A stretch of DNA of 46,198 bases from Clostridiales bacterium (GCA_022785125.1 JALFRA010000028.1:1-46198), one strand, 5' to 3'; positions 1 through 7,890 are shown, numbered from the stretch's first letter. Made by a program: numbers and translations. Notes: generated by a model not told the origin, from the letters alone.

Positions 1-22
1 TTTCTTTTCAAGGAAAAGTAAG

Positions 23-138
<116 letters not shown>

Positions 139-172
139 AAAAGACGGACTTCTTTGGAAGTCCGTCTTTTTG
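139..172 (+). terminator. rRNA operon terminator, probably bidirectional
   Basis: A 13-bp perfect hairpin (AAGACGGACTTC arm, TTTG-type loop) is flanked by A-run and T-run. It begins right after the 5S gene and ends where the convergent nucleotidyltransferase gene stops at 173, so it can serve both strands. Confidence 0.85.
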
Positions 173-925
173 CTATGTTTGGATCTGTTTTTGAATGGCG
201 CGACAGAAGGCAGATAATAGATCGGGCGCAGGATGAGCCGGAACGCCGGTCTGGTAGGCGTGTAGACAGGAGCGAACCAAAGAAGCCCAGCAGGAGTCCA
301 GGTGCTCCAGGGCCCAGAGACCTCCATCCGCTTTGGAACAGATCAGCCCATCTTTCAGATAGGCCAATACCCGGCATTGATTCAGTATGAAGTAAACTGG
401 ATTTGCAGTGGCTTCGTGCTCCGCATCGGCCACGTCGTGGAGGATACTGTCCAGATAGCAGGCTTGGGGCACCGGAGCGAATATCTGCTGAGGCGGAGGG
501 CCGTAGATGGAGAATCCCACCCGATGGGCTACAGTAAAGTGGGCCGCAAGGTCCCGATCCAGCCCGTGCATAGCGCGGCAGTAACCTTCCAGCTCCGTCC
601 AGCAGGCGGGCAAGTGCATGGGTGAAAAATGGAGATGAAATGGTGTGGGATAGCGAAAACGGGTACAGTCTGCCAATAAAACCACACTCATCTCCAGGCC
701 CTTTGGCGGAGACAATGGAGTCAGATCCAATAGGGACTGGATCAGGGCTGCTTTTTGCGCTTGTGTGGGTATTGTATGAGTGACGACCAGAAAATCCACA
801 TCGCTGCTGTTCCAATGGAAACAACCGAATGCCAGAGAACCGTGGACGGCAATCCCAACCAGGTTGCTACCCAGGATCTGCTGACAGCGCAACGCTATCT
901 GACGCAGAAGAAGACTACACTCCAT
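173..925 (-). CDS. nucleotidyltransferase, aminoglycoside adenylyltransferase-like (AadA/ANT type)
   Basis: The 250-residue protein starts with the nucleotidyltransferase signature of the ANT(3'')/ANT(9) group: HGSLAFG near residue 28, followed by SDVDFLVV with two acidic metal ligands. A helical C-terminal half resembles DUF4111 and ends without an obvious second catalytic domain. Family members transfer AMP from ATP to a hydroxyl of streptomycin or spectinomycin. Related housekeeping or orphan proteins exist, so resistance is not proven. A GAGG ribosome site sits 8 nt before the ATG and overlaps the end of the upstream DUF1643 gene (9-nt gap), which suggests co-translation. Transcription runs into the 5S terminator. 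Confidence 0.75.
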   Translation of the reverse strand: MECSLLLRQIALRCQQILGSNLVGIAVHGSLAFGCFHWNSSDVDFLVVTHTIPTQAQKAALIQSLLDLTPLSPPKGLEMSVVLLADCTRFRYPTPFHLHFSPMHLPACWTELEGYCRAMHGLDRDLAAHFTVAHRVGFSIYGPPPQQIFAPVPQACYLDSILHDVADAEHEATANPVYFILNQCRVLAYLKDGLICSKADGGLWALEHLDSCWASLVRSCLHAYQTGVPAHPAPDLLSAFCRAIQKQIQT

Positions 926-934
926 TTGACTGCC

Positions 935-1564
935 TCACAGATTAGTAAGGACCTGGTCTATATAAAGAGCAGCATCAAAAGGGTCCAACGTGCTGTCCTT
1001 CCGCAGATACAGAGGATGGTGGGGATGTCCTTTTTTGGAGCGGGCGCCGGCGGAATACCAACAGGCGCCCAAATCGTTCCCGATCTCCACCATATCCCGC
1101 AGGCAGTTGGCCAGATAGGCGCGCTTTTCAATGATTGCGCCCCAGGCGGCCCAGATGGCGGGAGAGCCCGTTTTGGTCTGTTCCAGTGCCCAGCGGAAGG
1201 CGGCCATATTTTCCTGGTGAAGACAGGGATTACAGGTCTTCTCCATATCGTCGGGGCGGGTTGCCCGTTGGGCGTATACGTTGAACATGATAAAGCTGTC
1301 ATAGCCGTTGCCCAGGGCGATGCGCTCCACCGACTTCAGGGTGTTGTCCAGATCGTTGGGTGCGGCGGTGGAGGGGTTAATGCCCACACAGATCAGGGGT
1401 CGGCTGCCCCGGGTGCCCAGAATGTAACGGTAGTCGCAGTAGCAGTTGGGGACGTAGAGCCAGCGCTCCACGTCATAATCAGTCTGAGGCAGCAGAGCCT
1501 CCTCCAAAGCCTGAGGAAAGGACTGAATATTCTGCTGGACGGTGTCGCAGGCGGGAATGTGCAT
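935..1564 (-). CDS. DUF1643 domain-containing protein
   Basis: The protein has 209 residues. The central segment (WLYVPNCYCDYRY..., then ICVGINPSTAAPNDLDNT and FNVYAQRATRP) matches the pattern of the DUF1643 family, whose biochemical function is unknown. The family often occurs in phage, mobile or DNA-modification contexts. No signal peptide or membrane segment is visible, so it should be cytoplasmic. The ATG at 1564 is preceded by AGGAGG at a 7-nt spacing. It is the first gene of a two-gene unit with the nucleotidyltransferase and is divergent from sfsA. Confidence 0.7.
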   Translation of the reverse strand: MHIPACDTVQQNIQSFPQALEEALLPQTDYDVERWLYVPNCYCDYRYILGTRGSRPLICVGINPSTAAPNDLDNTLKSVERIALGNGYDSFIMFNVYAQRATRPDDMEKTCNPCLHQENMAAFRWALEQTKTGSPAIWAAWGAIIEKRAYLANCLRDMVEIGNDLGACWYSAGARSKKGHPHHPLYLRKDSTLDPFDAALYIDQVLTNL

Positions 1565-1590
1565 GGTAAGACCTCCTGAGAAAGAACAGC

Positions 1591-1619
1591 TTGTGAGACA
1601 AGCCGCTCCATGATATACT
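1591..1619 (+). promoter_or_regulatory. candidate sigma-70 promoter for sfsA
   Basis: TTGTGA and TATACT are separated by 17 nt in the divergent gap between the DUF1643 gene and sfsA. The predicted start is about 25 nt before the sfsA ATG. Confidence 0.55.
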
Positions 1620-1651
1620 CACCCTATCAGGATACAGGCAGGAGAAGCAGA

Positions 1652-2332
1652 ATGCAATACCGAAGTGTGAAAAAGGGAATCTTCCGGGCCAGACCTAACC
1701 GCTTTATTGCCCATGTGGAGATAGATGGAGCGGTGGAAGTGGTCCATGTGAAAAATACCGGTCGCTGCCGGGAACTTTTGGTACCGGGGGCCGTTGTCTA
1801 TCTGGAGGAGAGCGATAATCCCGCCCGTAAAACCAGATATGATCTGATTGCCGTGGAAAAGGGCGATCTGCTGGTAAATATGGATGCCCAGGCCCCAAAT
1901 AAGGTGTTTCAGGAGTGGGCAGAGGCGGGCGGTTTTCTACCTGGTCTGACCCTGCTGCGGCCGGAGACTACCTGGGGCAGCTCCCGATTTGACTTCTACT
2001 GGGAGGCGGGGAAGCACCGGGGCTTTGTGGAGGTCAAAGGGGTCACGCTGGAGGACGACGGCCACGCCCGCTTTCCCGACGCGCCTACAGAACGTGGGAT
2101 CAAGCATCTGGAGGAGTTGATCCGCTGCCGGACGGAGGGCTATGAGGCAGCTGTCTGCTTTGTGGTCCAGATGACGGGTATGAAAGATTTTGCCCCCAAT
2201 GATGTGACCCATCCGGCCTTTGGCGAGGCGCTGCGGAAAGCCGCTGAGGCGGGTGTCTGGGTACTGGCGCAGGAGTGCAGGGTCACGCCGGAAACGCTGA
2301 CCATAGCGGGACCAGTGAAGGTGCGGCTGTGA
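1652..2332 (+). CDS. sfsA: DNA/RNA nuclease SfsA
   Basis: The 226-residue product has the full SfsA pattern: an OB-like N-terminal part (F.ARPNRFIAHV near residue 12, then HVKNTGRCRELLVPGA) and a restriction-endonuclease-like core with RFDFY, an EVKGVTLE motif carrying the Glu-x-Lys catalytic pair, and FPDAPTERGIKHLEEL. SfsA was described as a sugar-fermentation stimulation protein, and family members are structurally nucleases. Its role here is inferred. The start at 1652 is chosen because GGAG lies 7 nt upstream. An in-frame ATG at 1610 falls inside the promoter region and has no ribosome site. The next gene follows after 12 nt, so they likely form an operon. Confidence 0.93.
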   Translation: MQYRSVKKGIFRARPNRFIAHVEIDGAVEVVHVKNTGRCRELLVPGAVVYLEESDNPARKTRYDLIAVEKGDLLVNMDAQAPNKVFQEWAEAGGFLPGLTLLRPETTWGSSRFDFYWEAGKHRGFVEVKGVTLEDDGHARFPDAPTERGIKHLEELIRCRTEGYEAAVCFVVQMTGMKDFAPNDVTHPAFGEALRKAAEAGVWVLAQECRVTPETLTIAGPVKVRL

Positions 2333-2344
2333 AGGAGGAAGAAA

Positions 2345-3058
2345 ATGAAACCGATCTATCAAATATATCCCGGTGAGATCACAGCCAAGGGGAAGGCCTA
2401 TCTGGTGATAGAGCAATGCCGGGCGGATGAACTGGACGAGGTGCTGGCGCAGGGCAGGGAGAAGCTGCTCAGCCTGGGTGCTACTGAGCTGTTTGTCACA
2501 TCTCATGATCCGGCGGCACCCTTGGAAGAGGGCTGCCGGGAGGGCTGCCGACTGGAGTTTGTGCGGGATATGCTGATCTTGCAGCGAGATCTGTCTCAAC
2601 TGCCTGGCCAGTGCCAGCGCCTCAGTATGGAGCCGCTGACCCGGGAGCGGGGTGGGGCCTGGCTGGCTCTGCATAATGAATGTTTTTTTGAAATGCCCAA
2701 TTCTGCTACTTACGGACCTCAGGATCTGGACCGGGCCCTGGAGGAGGGGCACCGCTGCGGTTTTGCAGTGGTCAACGGGGTGCGAATCGGGGTATATGAA
2801 CTGGACCTGACCCAGGAGATACCGGAGATCGAGGGGATTGCTTTGCATAAGGATGTACGGGGGCAGGGCCTGGGCCGGGAATTGCTCCGGGGGGCTATGG
2901 CGCTGTTGGGGGAGGCTGGATTTGACCAGTGTAAACTGCTGGTGGCCAGTGATAACGAGAGCGCTTTTTCCCTCTACCGCCGGACGGGCTTCAAAGCGGC
3001 GGGTATCCAGAGCAAGTGGTTCCGGATGCTGCCCAATCGAGTCAAAACCTCCGGTTAA
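2345..3058 (+). CDS. GNAT family N-acetyltransferase
   Basis: The 237-residue protein has a GNAT fold in its C-terminal half. IEGIALHKDVRGQGLG is motif A with the acetyl-CoA pyrophosphate loop, and a motif-B-like SDNESAFSLYRRTGF segment follows near residues 200-215. The N-terminal 90 residues look like a diverged second GNAT-like lobe with no clear motif A, as in double-GNAT proteins. The substrate cannot be read from the sequence. A strong AAGGAGG precedes the ATG by 6-7 nt. The gene is 12 nt behind sfsA. Confidence 0.88.
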   Translation: MKPIYQIYPGEITAKGKAYLVIEQCRADELDEVLAQGREKLLSLGATELFVTSHDPAAPLEEGCREGCRLEFVRDMLILQRDLSQLPGQCQRLSMEPLTRERGGAWLALHNECFFEMPNSATYGPQDLDRALEEGHRCGFAVVNGVRIGVYELDLTQEIPEIEGIALHKDVRGQGLGRELLRGAMALLGEAGFDQCKLLVASDNESAFSLYRRTGFKAAGIQSKWFRMLPNRVKTSG

Positions 3059-3066
3059 TCCGGAGG
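3048..3066 (+). terminator. hairpin overlapping the acetyltransferase stop codon
   Basis: CCTCCGG and CCGGAGG form a perfect 7-bp stem with a TTAAT loop containing the stop codon. No T-run follows, so it may be a weak terminator or an mRNA-stabilising hairpin. Confidence 0.4.
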
Positions 3067-3175
3067 CTTAAGCAGACCCTATAAGGGCCTGATGCAGACG
3101 AAGCCCGTTAAGGGGCCCCGAAAGGTTTGCCGACTGCATTTCTTTCTCGGGCTACCCCTTAAGGGGTTCCTTTTA
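3059..3175 (+). ncRNA. candidate structured RNA or complex 3' region
   Basis: This gap contains several mutually exclusive pairings: ATGCAG with CTGCAT, AGCCCG with CGGGCT, AAGGGG with CCCCTT, and CTTTC with GAAAG. Together they could form a compact multi-stem or pseudoknotted RNA. It ends in ACCCCTTAAGGGGT plus TTCCTTTT at 3154-3174, a plausible terminator hairpin. No reading frame of interest is present. I do not recognise the RNA family. It could also simply be a long 3' UTR of the acetyltransferase operon. Confidence 0.35.
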
Positions 3176-3180
3176 TGCTT

Positions 3181-3841
3181 TCTTGTTATTTGGATCGCAA
3201 ATGGGTCAATAAACTCTTTCAGTCCCATTTGGGCTGCTATTTGATCTGATGCAAGTAGGTTTCATATATACCATGCTATCTGCATTTTGTTTCGTCCCAC
3301 TGTATACATAATACTATCTGACTCCAGAGTGCCCATTCCCATACTCATATTGCAGAAGTTGTATGCCGATCGAATCTCATCAGACGACTCTTTTCTTTCA
3401 AATAGCCCATAGCCTGTGACAAGCCAAACTTTACAATGAGCCAAAACAGACCGTGAAGTGGACAGCTGACAATAAACGGCGGTATGTTGCCCGTGTCGGG
3501 AGCACACCGCTTGTTTTGGTGTCTGGAGGTTCCAAAGGGGCAGCATCCCATTTGGAATACGACTTTGCTTGCAAAGTGTAGTGTGTTATATTTGCTGGCG
3601 TGGCTGGCAGGGAAAACAGGCCGGCTTTTTGCGAATAGAAATGAGCAAAAAATCGGGCTGATTTCAGACAATGGCAGCAGGTATATGAAGTTTCTGGCCT
3701 TCCTCTTACGTTCAGAGTTGAGGATAAAATATTCCGAAGTTGTGACTACACTCCTACTAAATGGACAGACAAGGCGGCCGATCCTCAAAGTTCTTGGCCG
3801 CACCCTCTTTCATTTGGGGCGTTCTTCCTTTCAAAATTGAA
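3181..3841. other. gene-poor AT-rich stretch
   Basis: About 660 bp without a convincing gene. Open frames exist on both strands (for example 3484-3840 + and 3345-3803 -) but lack good ribosome sites and family features and overlap each other. Base composition is clearly lower in GC than the flanking sfsA region, consistent with decayed acquired DNA. Confidence 0.5.
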
Positions 3842-3876
3842 AAGGCGGGAAAGCCATTTTATGGCTTTCCCGCCTT
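3842..3876 (-). terminator. strong intergenic hairpin, terminator on the minus strand
   Basis: A near-perfect 14-bp stem (AAGGCGGGAAAGCC arm, 6-nt loop) is followed on the minus strand by TTTCAATTTTG. It lies downstream of the phosphotransferase / truncated acetyltransferase unit. Confidence 0.65.
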
Positions 3877-3885
3877 GATTGCTTA

Positions 3886-3972
3886 TCAGCAAAGACGGGC
3901 GGAGCTTTCAACGGCGGCGCATGAAACGTGCCGTACACCTTGACCGTTGATTGGCTCGACGGTCTTTGCCAT
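3886..3972 (-). CDS. possible small ORF, 28 residues
   Basis: An ATG at 3972 opens a 28-codon frame beginning MAKTVEPINGQG and containing two cysteines. It overlaps, in another frame, the tail of the truncated acetyltransferase and stops just before the hairpin at 3842-3876. The sequence and hairpin together look like a boundary fragment of a mobile element, but I cannot name it. No strong ribosome site is seen, so translation is doubtful. Confidence 0.25.
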   Translation of the reverse strand: MAKTVEPINGQGVRHVSCAAVESSARLC

Positions 3973-4117
3973 TTATCTGTCCGTTGTCTTTCTGTGAAAG
4001 AGTGGGACTATGTAGTTGTTTCAATAAAAGGAACAGTGCTTCCATATCCTGTTCGATAAACTTCCTCAAAATTAAGCGGTCGGTAAAAAGGGTAGGTGTA
4101 TTACTTTCCTTAATCAT
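3908..4117 (-). pseudogene. truncated GNAT acetyltransferase (RimJ/RimL-like N-terminus)
   Basis: The first 37 codons (MIKESNTPTLFTDRLILRKF, then a Glu/Asp-rich helix) are the typical start of a RimJ/RimL-type acetyltransferase (normally about 170-190 residues). After residue 37 the sequence turns into an unrelated tail rich in Gln and Arg and stops at residue 69. The acetyl-CoA motif is missing, so the protein cannot be a working acetyltransferase. The start codon overlaps the stop of the phosphotransferase gene by 8 nt (ATGATTAA) and has its own AAAGGA site, showing that the two were a translationally coupled pair before the truncation. The break point probably marks an insertion or deletion edge. 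Confidence 0.75.
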
Positions 4118-4997
4118 CGTTTTTCCTTTCTTGGTTGCAGACAATTTCGCTCATAATCTCATTTATGGTGTGTTTTGCGTTCTGCTCAACAGATTGTTCA
4201 GATGAACCGTATGTGACCAGTGCTTTCCACAAAGCCCACCCACGTGCTCTATCAATCGTTCCTTTATCAAGTCCTTGCAAAAAATATTTTCTGCTTTGAC
4301 TGTCAAAGAAAGTCCAAGCAATGGCATAATCGCAGGCGGGATCACCGATCCCCATAATTCCAAAATCAATTACTCCGCAAAGGGTTCCGTCTTTAACCAG
4401 GAGATTTCCGGGTGCAATATCGCCGTGCACCAAAACTGGAGATTTTTTCCATTTTGTAAAAATGGCATTTTCCCAAATTTCTCGAATTTTGTCCGTTGGT
4501 AGAACATGAGATAATTCCTGCAATGCAACCGTTACCTGTTCGTTATAAACAGAAGGGTGAGCGCCCCGGAAAAAATTATGTTGGCCTGCGACCGGAGCAC
4601 CTTTTGTATCAATCTTTTGCAGTCCTTTTAAAAAATCCGATAATAGAGAGGCAAAGTGATTCAGACTTGGAACATTACTTTTGCTTAACATCTTACCCGG
4701 AATATATTTGTTAATCAACCACGGGAACGGATAAGATCCAGCAGGCTTTCCATGCGCAATGGGGCAGGAGATGGGCAAAGACAGATGCTTTGACAGAAAC
4801 GGGAGCCATTTCATTTCTTTTTCTACTTGCGGGACATACTCTTTTCCGCTTGGCAGGCGCACTGTCATTTCATCGCCTAAACGAAAGGTCCTGTTATCGT
4901 GACCATTGTGTTCTACTGGCTCAATTTCTAGATTCGCCCATTGTGGAAACTGTTCTTTTATTAAGTTGCAAACTAATGTTTTGGTTATTTCAATCAT
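4110..4997 (-). CDS. aminoglycoside phosphotransferase (APH) family protein
   Basis: The 295-residue protein has the kinase-like APH fold. HNGHDNRTFRLG near residue 30 replaces the glycine-rich loop, HGDIAPGNLLV near 192 is the catalytic loop (HxDxxxxN), and VIDFGIMGIGDPACD holds the metal-binding Asp. Relatives phosphorylate aminoglycosides, macrolides or small metabolites. The exact substrate cannot be told. It is AT-richer than its neighbours, and it is coupled to a truncated acetyltransferase, suggesting a laterally acquired resistance-type cassette. No promoter was clear, but the region upstream (5000-5140) is AT-rich. Confidence 0.85.
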   Translation of the reverse strand: MIEITKTLVCNLIKEQFPQWANLEIEPVEHNGHDNRTFRLGDEMTVRLPSGKEYVPQVEKEMKWLPFLSKHLSLPISCPIAHGKPAGSYPFPWLINKYIPGKMLSKSNVPSLNHFASLLSDFLKGLQKIDTKGAPVAGQHNFFRGAHPSVYNEQVTVALQELSHVLPTDKIREIWENAIFTKWKKSPVLVHGDIAPGNLLVKDGTLCGVIDFGIMGIGDPACDYAIAWTFFDSQSRKYFLQGLDKGTIDRARGWALWKALVTYGSSEQSVEQNAKHTINEIMSEIVCNQERKNDD

Positions 4998-5143
4998 AGA
5001 TGCTTCTTTCGGGGGCGCATAAAGAATTTTCCTACGTTTCTTTTAGAAACTATTATACAGGGGATACAAAGCCGCTTCAACCTACTTATTTTTTGACAAG
5101 AAAAAATGAGGACTTCATAAAGTCTATGGAGCCCTCTCAAAAT

Positions 5144-5416
5144 TTAGTTTTCCTGTTTCCTTTGCGAAGTGAGGATCTTTTCCACGCATTTTATGGAGAG
5201 ACAATACTTGCAGCATAACAATTCCATACTGACACCATTTTTATGGTCCTGATATATTTCAAAATCCCTCTGTGCAAGTTTCGCTTTTGTTCCGTTTTTG
5301 CTGCCCCAATTCTTTCTCTTGCAGCTCGGAATATACAGATACTCTCCATCAACATATTTTTGTATTTCGCTTACCAAATACGCAGGTAAAACATTCGTTG
5401 CAGATTTATAACCCAT
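5144..5416 (-). CDS. CD3324 family small DNA-binding-like protein
   Basis: The 90-residue protein starts MGYKSATNVLPAYLVSEIQ and continues KYVDGEYLYIPS, a pattern I associate with the CD3324 family of short clostridial proteins. Its C-terminal part (residues 55-85) looks like a helix-turn-helix (VSMELLCCKYCLSIKCVEKIL). A role in regulation is inferred only. The start at 5416 has AGGAG 8 nt upstream. An in-frame ATG at 5458 lacks one. An extra cysteine cluster (CCKYC) in the turn region is unusual. The gene is AT-rich and lies upstream of, and in the same direction as, the phosphotransferase. Confidence 0.7.
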   Translation of the reverse strand: MGYKSATNVLPAYLVSEIQKYVDGEYLYIPSCKRKNWGSKNGTKAKLAQRDFEIYQDHKNGVSMELLCCKYCLSIKCVEKILTSQRKQEN

Positions 5417-5646
5417 TTTGCTCTCCTTAATTGGTATTTTCCAAATAAGGCACAGCAAAAGCTACTACAACAAATTAAGGTTTCTTCATCCTATCGCAAT
5501 AGCCTTTGCCATGCGATGGGTTTTGAAGAGTACTCGCATTAAAATCACCCTTTCTTTTATCTCGATCAGTGTAACGCTGCAAAAATGAAATGTCAGTTCA
5601 AAGCCCCCTATAGTATAGTGGGCTTCCTTGACTATAAGCTATTTTT

Positions 5647-5667
5647 GCCCCCGGCATAGCCGGGGGC
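5647..5667 (-). terminator. GC-rich hairpin after the anti-sigma gene
   Basis: GCCCCCGGC and GCCGGGGGC form a perfect 9-bp stem with a 3-nt loop, 13 bp past the anti-sigma stop. T-rich tracts lie on the plus-strand side only, so termination efficiency on the minus strand is uncertain. Confidence 0.5.
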
Positions 5668-5680
5668 GCCTTTTATGTTA

Positions 5681-6316
5681 TCAGCGGTTTGCGGAAATCA
5701 CCTGAATCCATTGTTCTGCTGTAAGAGGCTGGGAGAGCCGCAGGGAATAGGCGAAGTCTCCATCGGTCCATACAGCAAGCACATAGGATTGTTCTGCGTT
5801 TCCTTTCAGGTTAACAGTCAGGTCGTCCAGGCCGTAGGAGATCTGGGATGTATATGCCGTATAGTCTCCGGAGTTGTCCTCAGTTCCGGCAGATTTACGG
5901 AAGAGCGCCCACTGGGAATCGCCTTCACAGCGAATTTGAGCCAAGGTGTCGCCGTAGGCGGTATAGGTGCTTTGCTCCGCCAGGAAGGGCAGTGCCTCCA
6001 GATCGGATACCGGAAATCCCACCAGAGATGAGAGAGCCTGGGCGGAGGATGCCTCCTGGAGATTGGGAATCACGGTGACAGGGCCGGGCGGAGTTTCCAC
6101 AGGCTGGGGCGAGGTGATCCGGGGCAGTACCGAGATCCCTGCCAGCACCACCGCCAGACAGGCGGCGGTAGCCAGCGTACGCCGCAGGATGAGAACAGAG
6201 CGGGAAGGAGGAGCGGTTTGCCCGGCTGATTCCAGCTGCGCCAGAATGCGGGACCGCATGGCATTGGTCACTGCAAGGTGGGACATGATTTCGTCATACT
6301 TCCGGGCCAAAGTCAT
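5681..6316 (-). CDS. membrane anti-sigma factor-like protein
   Basis: The 211-residue protein has a cytoplasmic N-terminus of about 45 residues, one membrane segment (TLATAACLAVVLAGISVL, about residues 47-65) and an extracytoplasmic domain of about 130 residues. No zinc-type HxxxCxxC anti-sigma motif is visible. The gene overlaps the end of the ECF sigma gene by 23 bp, the usual arrangement for a cognate anti-sigma factor. The outer domain is clearly related to the C-terminal domain of the secreted protein encoded two genes upstream (shared GDYTAY, LKGN and AVWT blocks), and resembles DUF4367-type domains. It should hold the sigma factor at the membrane until an external signal is sensed. Confidence 0.8.
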   Translation of the reverse strand: MTLARKYDEIMSHLAVTNAMRSRILAQLESAGQTAPPSRSVLILRRTLATAACLAVVLAGISVLPRITSPQPVETPPGPVTVIPNLQEASSAQALSSLVGFPVSDLEALPFLAEQSTYTAYGDTLAQIRCEGDSQWALFRKSAGTEDNSGDYTAYTSQISYGLDDLTVNLKGNAEQSYVLAVWTDGDFAYSLRLSQPLTAEQWIQVISANR

Positions 6317-6890
6317 ACGCCTCCTTCAAAATTTCTTTGAGCTGAATACGGCCTCTGCGCAGGTCGGAGCGGACAGTGGACTCTTTCCGGCCCAGGATGG
6401 ATGCGATCTGGGCAGTGGAACAGCCCTCATGGTAAAAGAGGTGGATGGCGGCCCGGGAATGTTGGGGAAGGGCTTTAACGGCCTCCCATACAAAGGAGAG
6501 GTCCTCCCGCTGCTCTGCGGCCAACGTGTCCCGCAACTCGTCCGCGGAGCGCAGGCGATTGTATTTCAACCTGTTTTTGCTCAGGTTGGCCGCTACCCGC
6601 AGCAGCCAGGCTTTTTCGTGCTGGGGACTCTCCAGGACAGGAGCGGTACGCAGAAATTGCAGCAGGGTGTCCTGGAGCACCTCCTCGGCGTCGCTTTGAT
6701 TGTGGAGGTAGGAGTAAGCCAGGCGTAGGATACTGGTGCCGTGGATGTCCAGCATCCTGGCGGCCTGGGCATTGGCGGTTTGCCGGTCGGCCTCGTCCTC
6801 CGGCTTCTGGGCAAAGAGAAGTCGAAGGGCGTGCAGGATATGGGCGTGCAGGCCGGGCCGTCTCAGGCGGCAAACAGCGGTCATCCCCAT
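6294..6890 (-). CDS. ECF-type RNA polymerase sigma factor
   Basis: In this 198-residue protein, region 2 is seen near residues 46-90 (LRLAYSYLHNQSDAEEVLQDTLLQFLR) and region 4 at about 135-185 (LPQHSRAAIHLFYHEG, then a helix-turn-helix STAQIASILGRKESTVRSDL). The linker is short and region 3 is absent, as in the extracytoplasmic-function group. The first 45 residues are unusually long and Arg/Ala-rich, and the true start could be an internal Met near residue 46. The ATG at 6890 follows GGAG closely. Between the secreted-protein gene (37-nt gap) and the overlapping anti-sigma gene it forms a three-gene operon. Confidence 0.9.
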   Translation of the reverse strand: MGMTAVCRLRRPGLHAHILHALRLLFAQKPEDEADRQTANAQAARMLDIHGTSILRLAYSYLHNQSDAEEVLQDTLLQFLRTAPVLESPQHEKAWLLRVAANLSKNRLKYNRLRSADELRDTLAAEQREDLSFVWEAVKALPQHSRAAIHLFYHEGCSTAQIASILGRKESTVRSDLRRGRIQLKEILKEAYDFGPEV

Positions 6891-6927
6891 TGACTCCTCT
6901 CCCTTCTGTGGTAACGGAACGCTGGCG

Positions 6928-7761
6928 TCATGCCACGGATGCCGCCAGTGCGAGCATAGCGTCCCGGCTCAGGCCGGCGGCGCTCTGGATGGCATAAGTA
7001 TAGCCCTCCGCGGTCCAGACCGCAACCTTGACCGCGTCCCCATTACCCTTCAGGGTGATCTCTGTTCCGTGATAGGAGAGGGTATCCACCTGAGGATAGG
7101 CGGTGTAGTCGCCGCTGATATCGTCCTGCCCCACCGCCTTGCGGATGGTGAGGCCGTCGTTACAGAGGACCTGGATCATCTGATTGGACAGCACCGAGAT
7201 ATGCTCCGGGGTGCGGCCGTCAGGCAGGGTCAGAGAGAAACCAACCTGATCCTGAGCCTCTGCCAGAGTACCGTATGTAACAAAGGGATTGGGGATCTGA
7301 GCGGAGGGCTCAGTTTGAATGGAGATGGTGCCGCTGTCGCCGGTGATGGCATCCTCCTGGTTGCCCAGCAGGGCGTCAAAGAGAGCCAGTGGTACATAGG
7401 TGGTGCCATCCGCTGCGTAGGGCGGGCAGCCGAGGGAGAAGGGGGCACTCATGCCCACCATATCCTCCAGACTGGTGGTGATCACGTAGCGGTCCACCCC
7501 GAGCGTCACATCGGTGTGTACCTTGCCGGTGTCCACCCGGATCTGCTCTCCGGACCAGGTCACAGTGAAGCCAAGCTCTTCAGCCAGAGCACGGAGGGGA
7601 ACCATCACGCTTCCCCGAATATCGGTATCGGCGCCGTTGACCTGGATTGCATAGCCGGAGGGGGAGGCGGTCTCGTCCACAGCGACGGGAGCGGCCAGAA
7701 CAGGCAGACAGAGGGAGCCGGCCAGGGCCAGGGACAGCAGAGTGGGAACAAGCTTTTTCAT
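6928..7761 (-). CDS. secreted copper-amine-oxidase-N-domain protein of the ECF operon
   Basis: The 277-residue protein has a signal peptide (MKKLVPTLLSLALAGSLCL, cleavage near AAP). A copper amine oxidase N-terminal-like domain follows (residues about 35-130: IQVNGADTDIRGSVMVPLRALAEELG, then VTLGV and GTTYVPLALFDALLG). The C-terminal domain of about 125 residues matches the outer domain of the anti-sigma factor encoded downstream. These small domains are structural, not oxidases, and usually bind the cell surface or peptides. The start at 7761 has AGGAAG 7 nt upstream. The shared domain suggests the protein senses, competes for or titrates the same ligand as the anti-sigma factor. Confidence 0.8.
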   Translation of the reverse strand: MKKLVPTLLSLALAGSLCLPVLAAPVAVDETASPSGYAIQVNGADTDIRGSVMVPLRALAEELGFTVTWSGEQIRVDTGKVHTDVTLGVDRYVITTSLEDMVGMSAPFSLGCPPYAADGTTYVPLALFDALLGNQEDAITGDSGTISIQTEPSAQIPNPFVTYGTLAEAQDQVGFSLTLPDGRTPEHISVLSNQMIQVLCNDGLTIRKAVGQDDISGDYTAYPQVDTLSYHGTEITLKGNGDAVKVAVWTAEGYTYAIQSAAGLSRDAMLALAASVA

Positions 7762-7859
7762 AAAGATCTTCCTTTCCAGTGAATTGCGGAGAGGCTTTGC
7801 TCTCTCGTTGTGACACCCTAAATACAACCGGGCAAAAAGAAATGTTGCAAGACAATAAG

Positions 7860-7890
7860 AAATGTCCGCTGCTGTAGGCAGCGGACATTT
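7860..7890 (-). terminator. perfect 13-bp hairpin downstream of the XRE-S24 gene
   Basis: AAATGTCCGCTGC and GCAGCGGACATTT flank a 5-nt loop. It lies between the end of the XRE-S24 gene (7999) and the start of the secreted-protein gene. On the minus strand it is followed by CTTATTGTC, a poor T-run. Confidence 0.55.

Noticed and set aside
3345-3840. Overlapping frames on both strands (152 and 118 codons) in the AT-rich gap
   Set aside because: They overlap each other, lack ribosome sites and show no domain or consistent composition.
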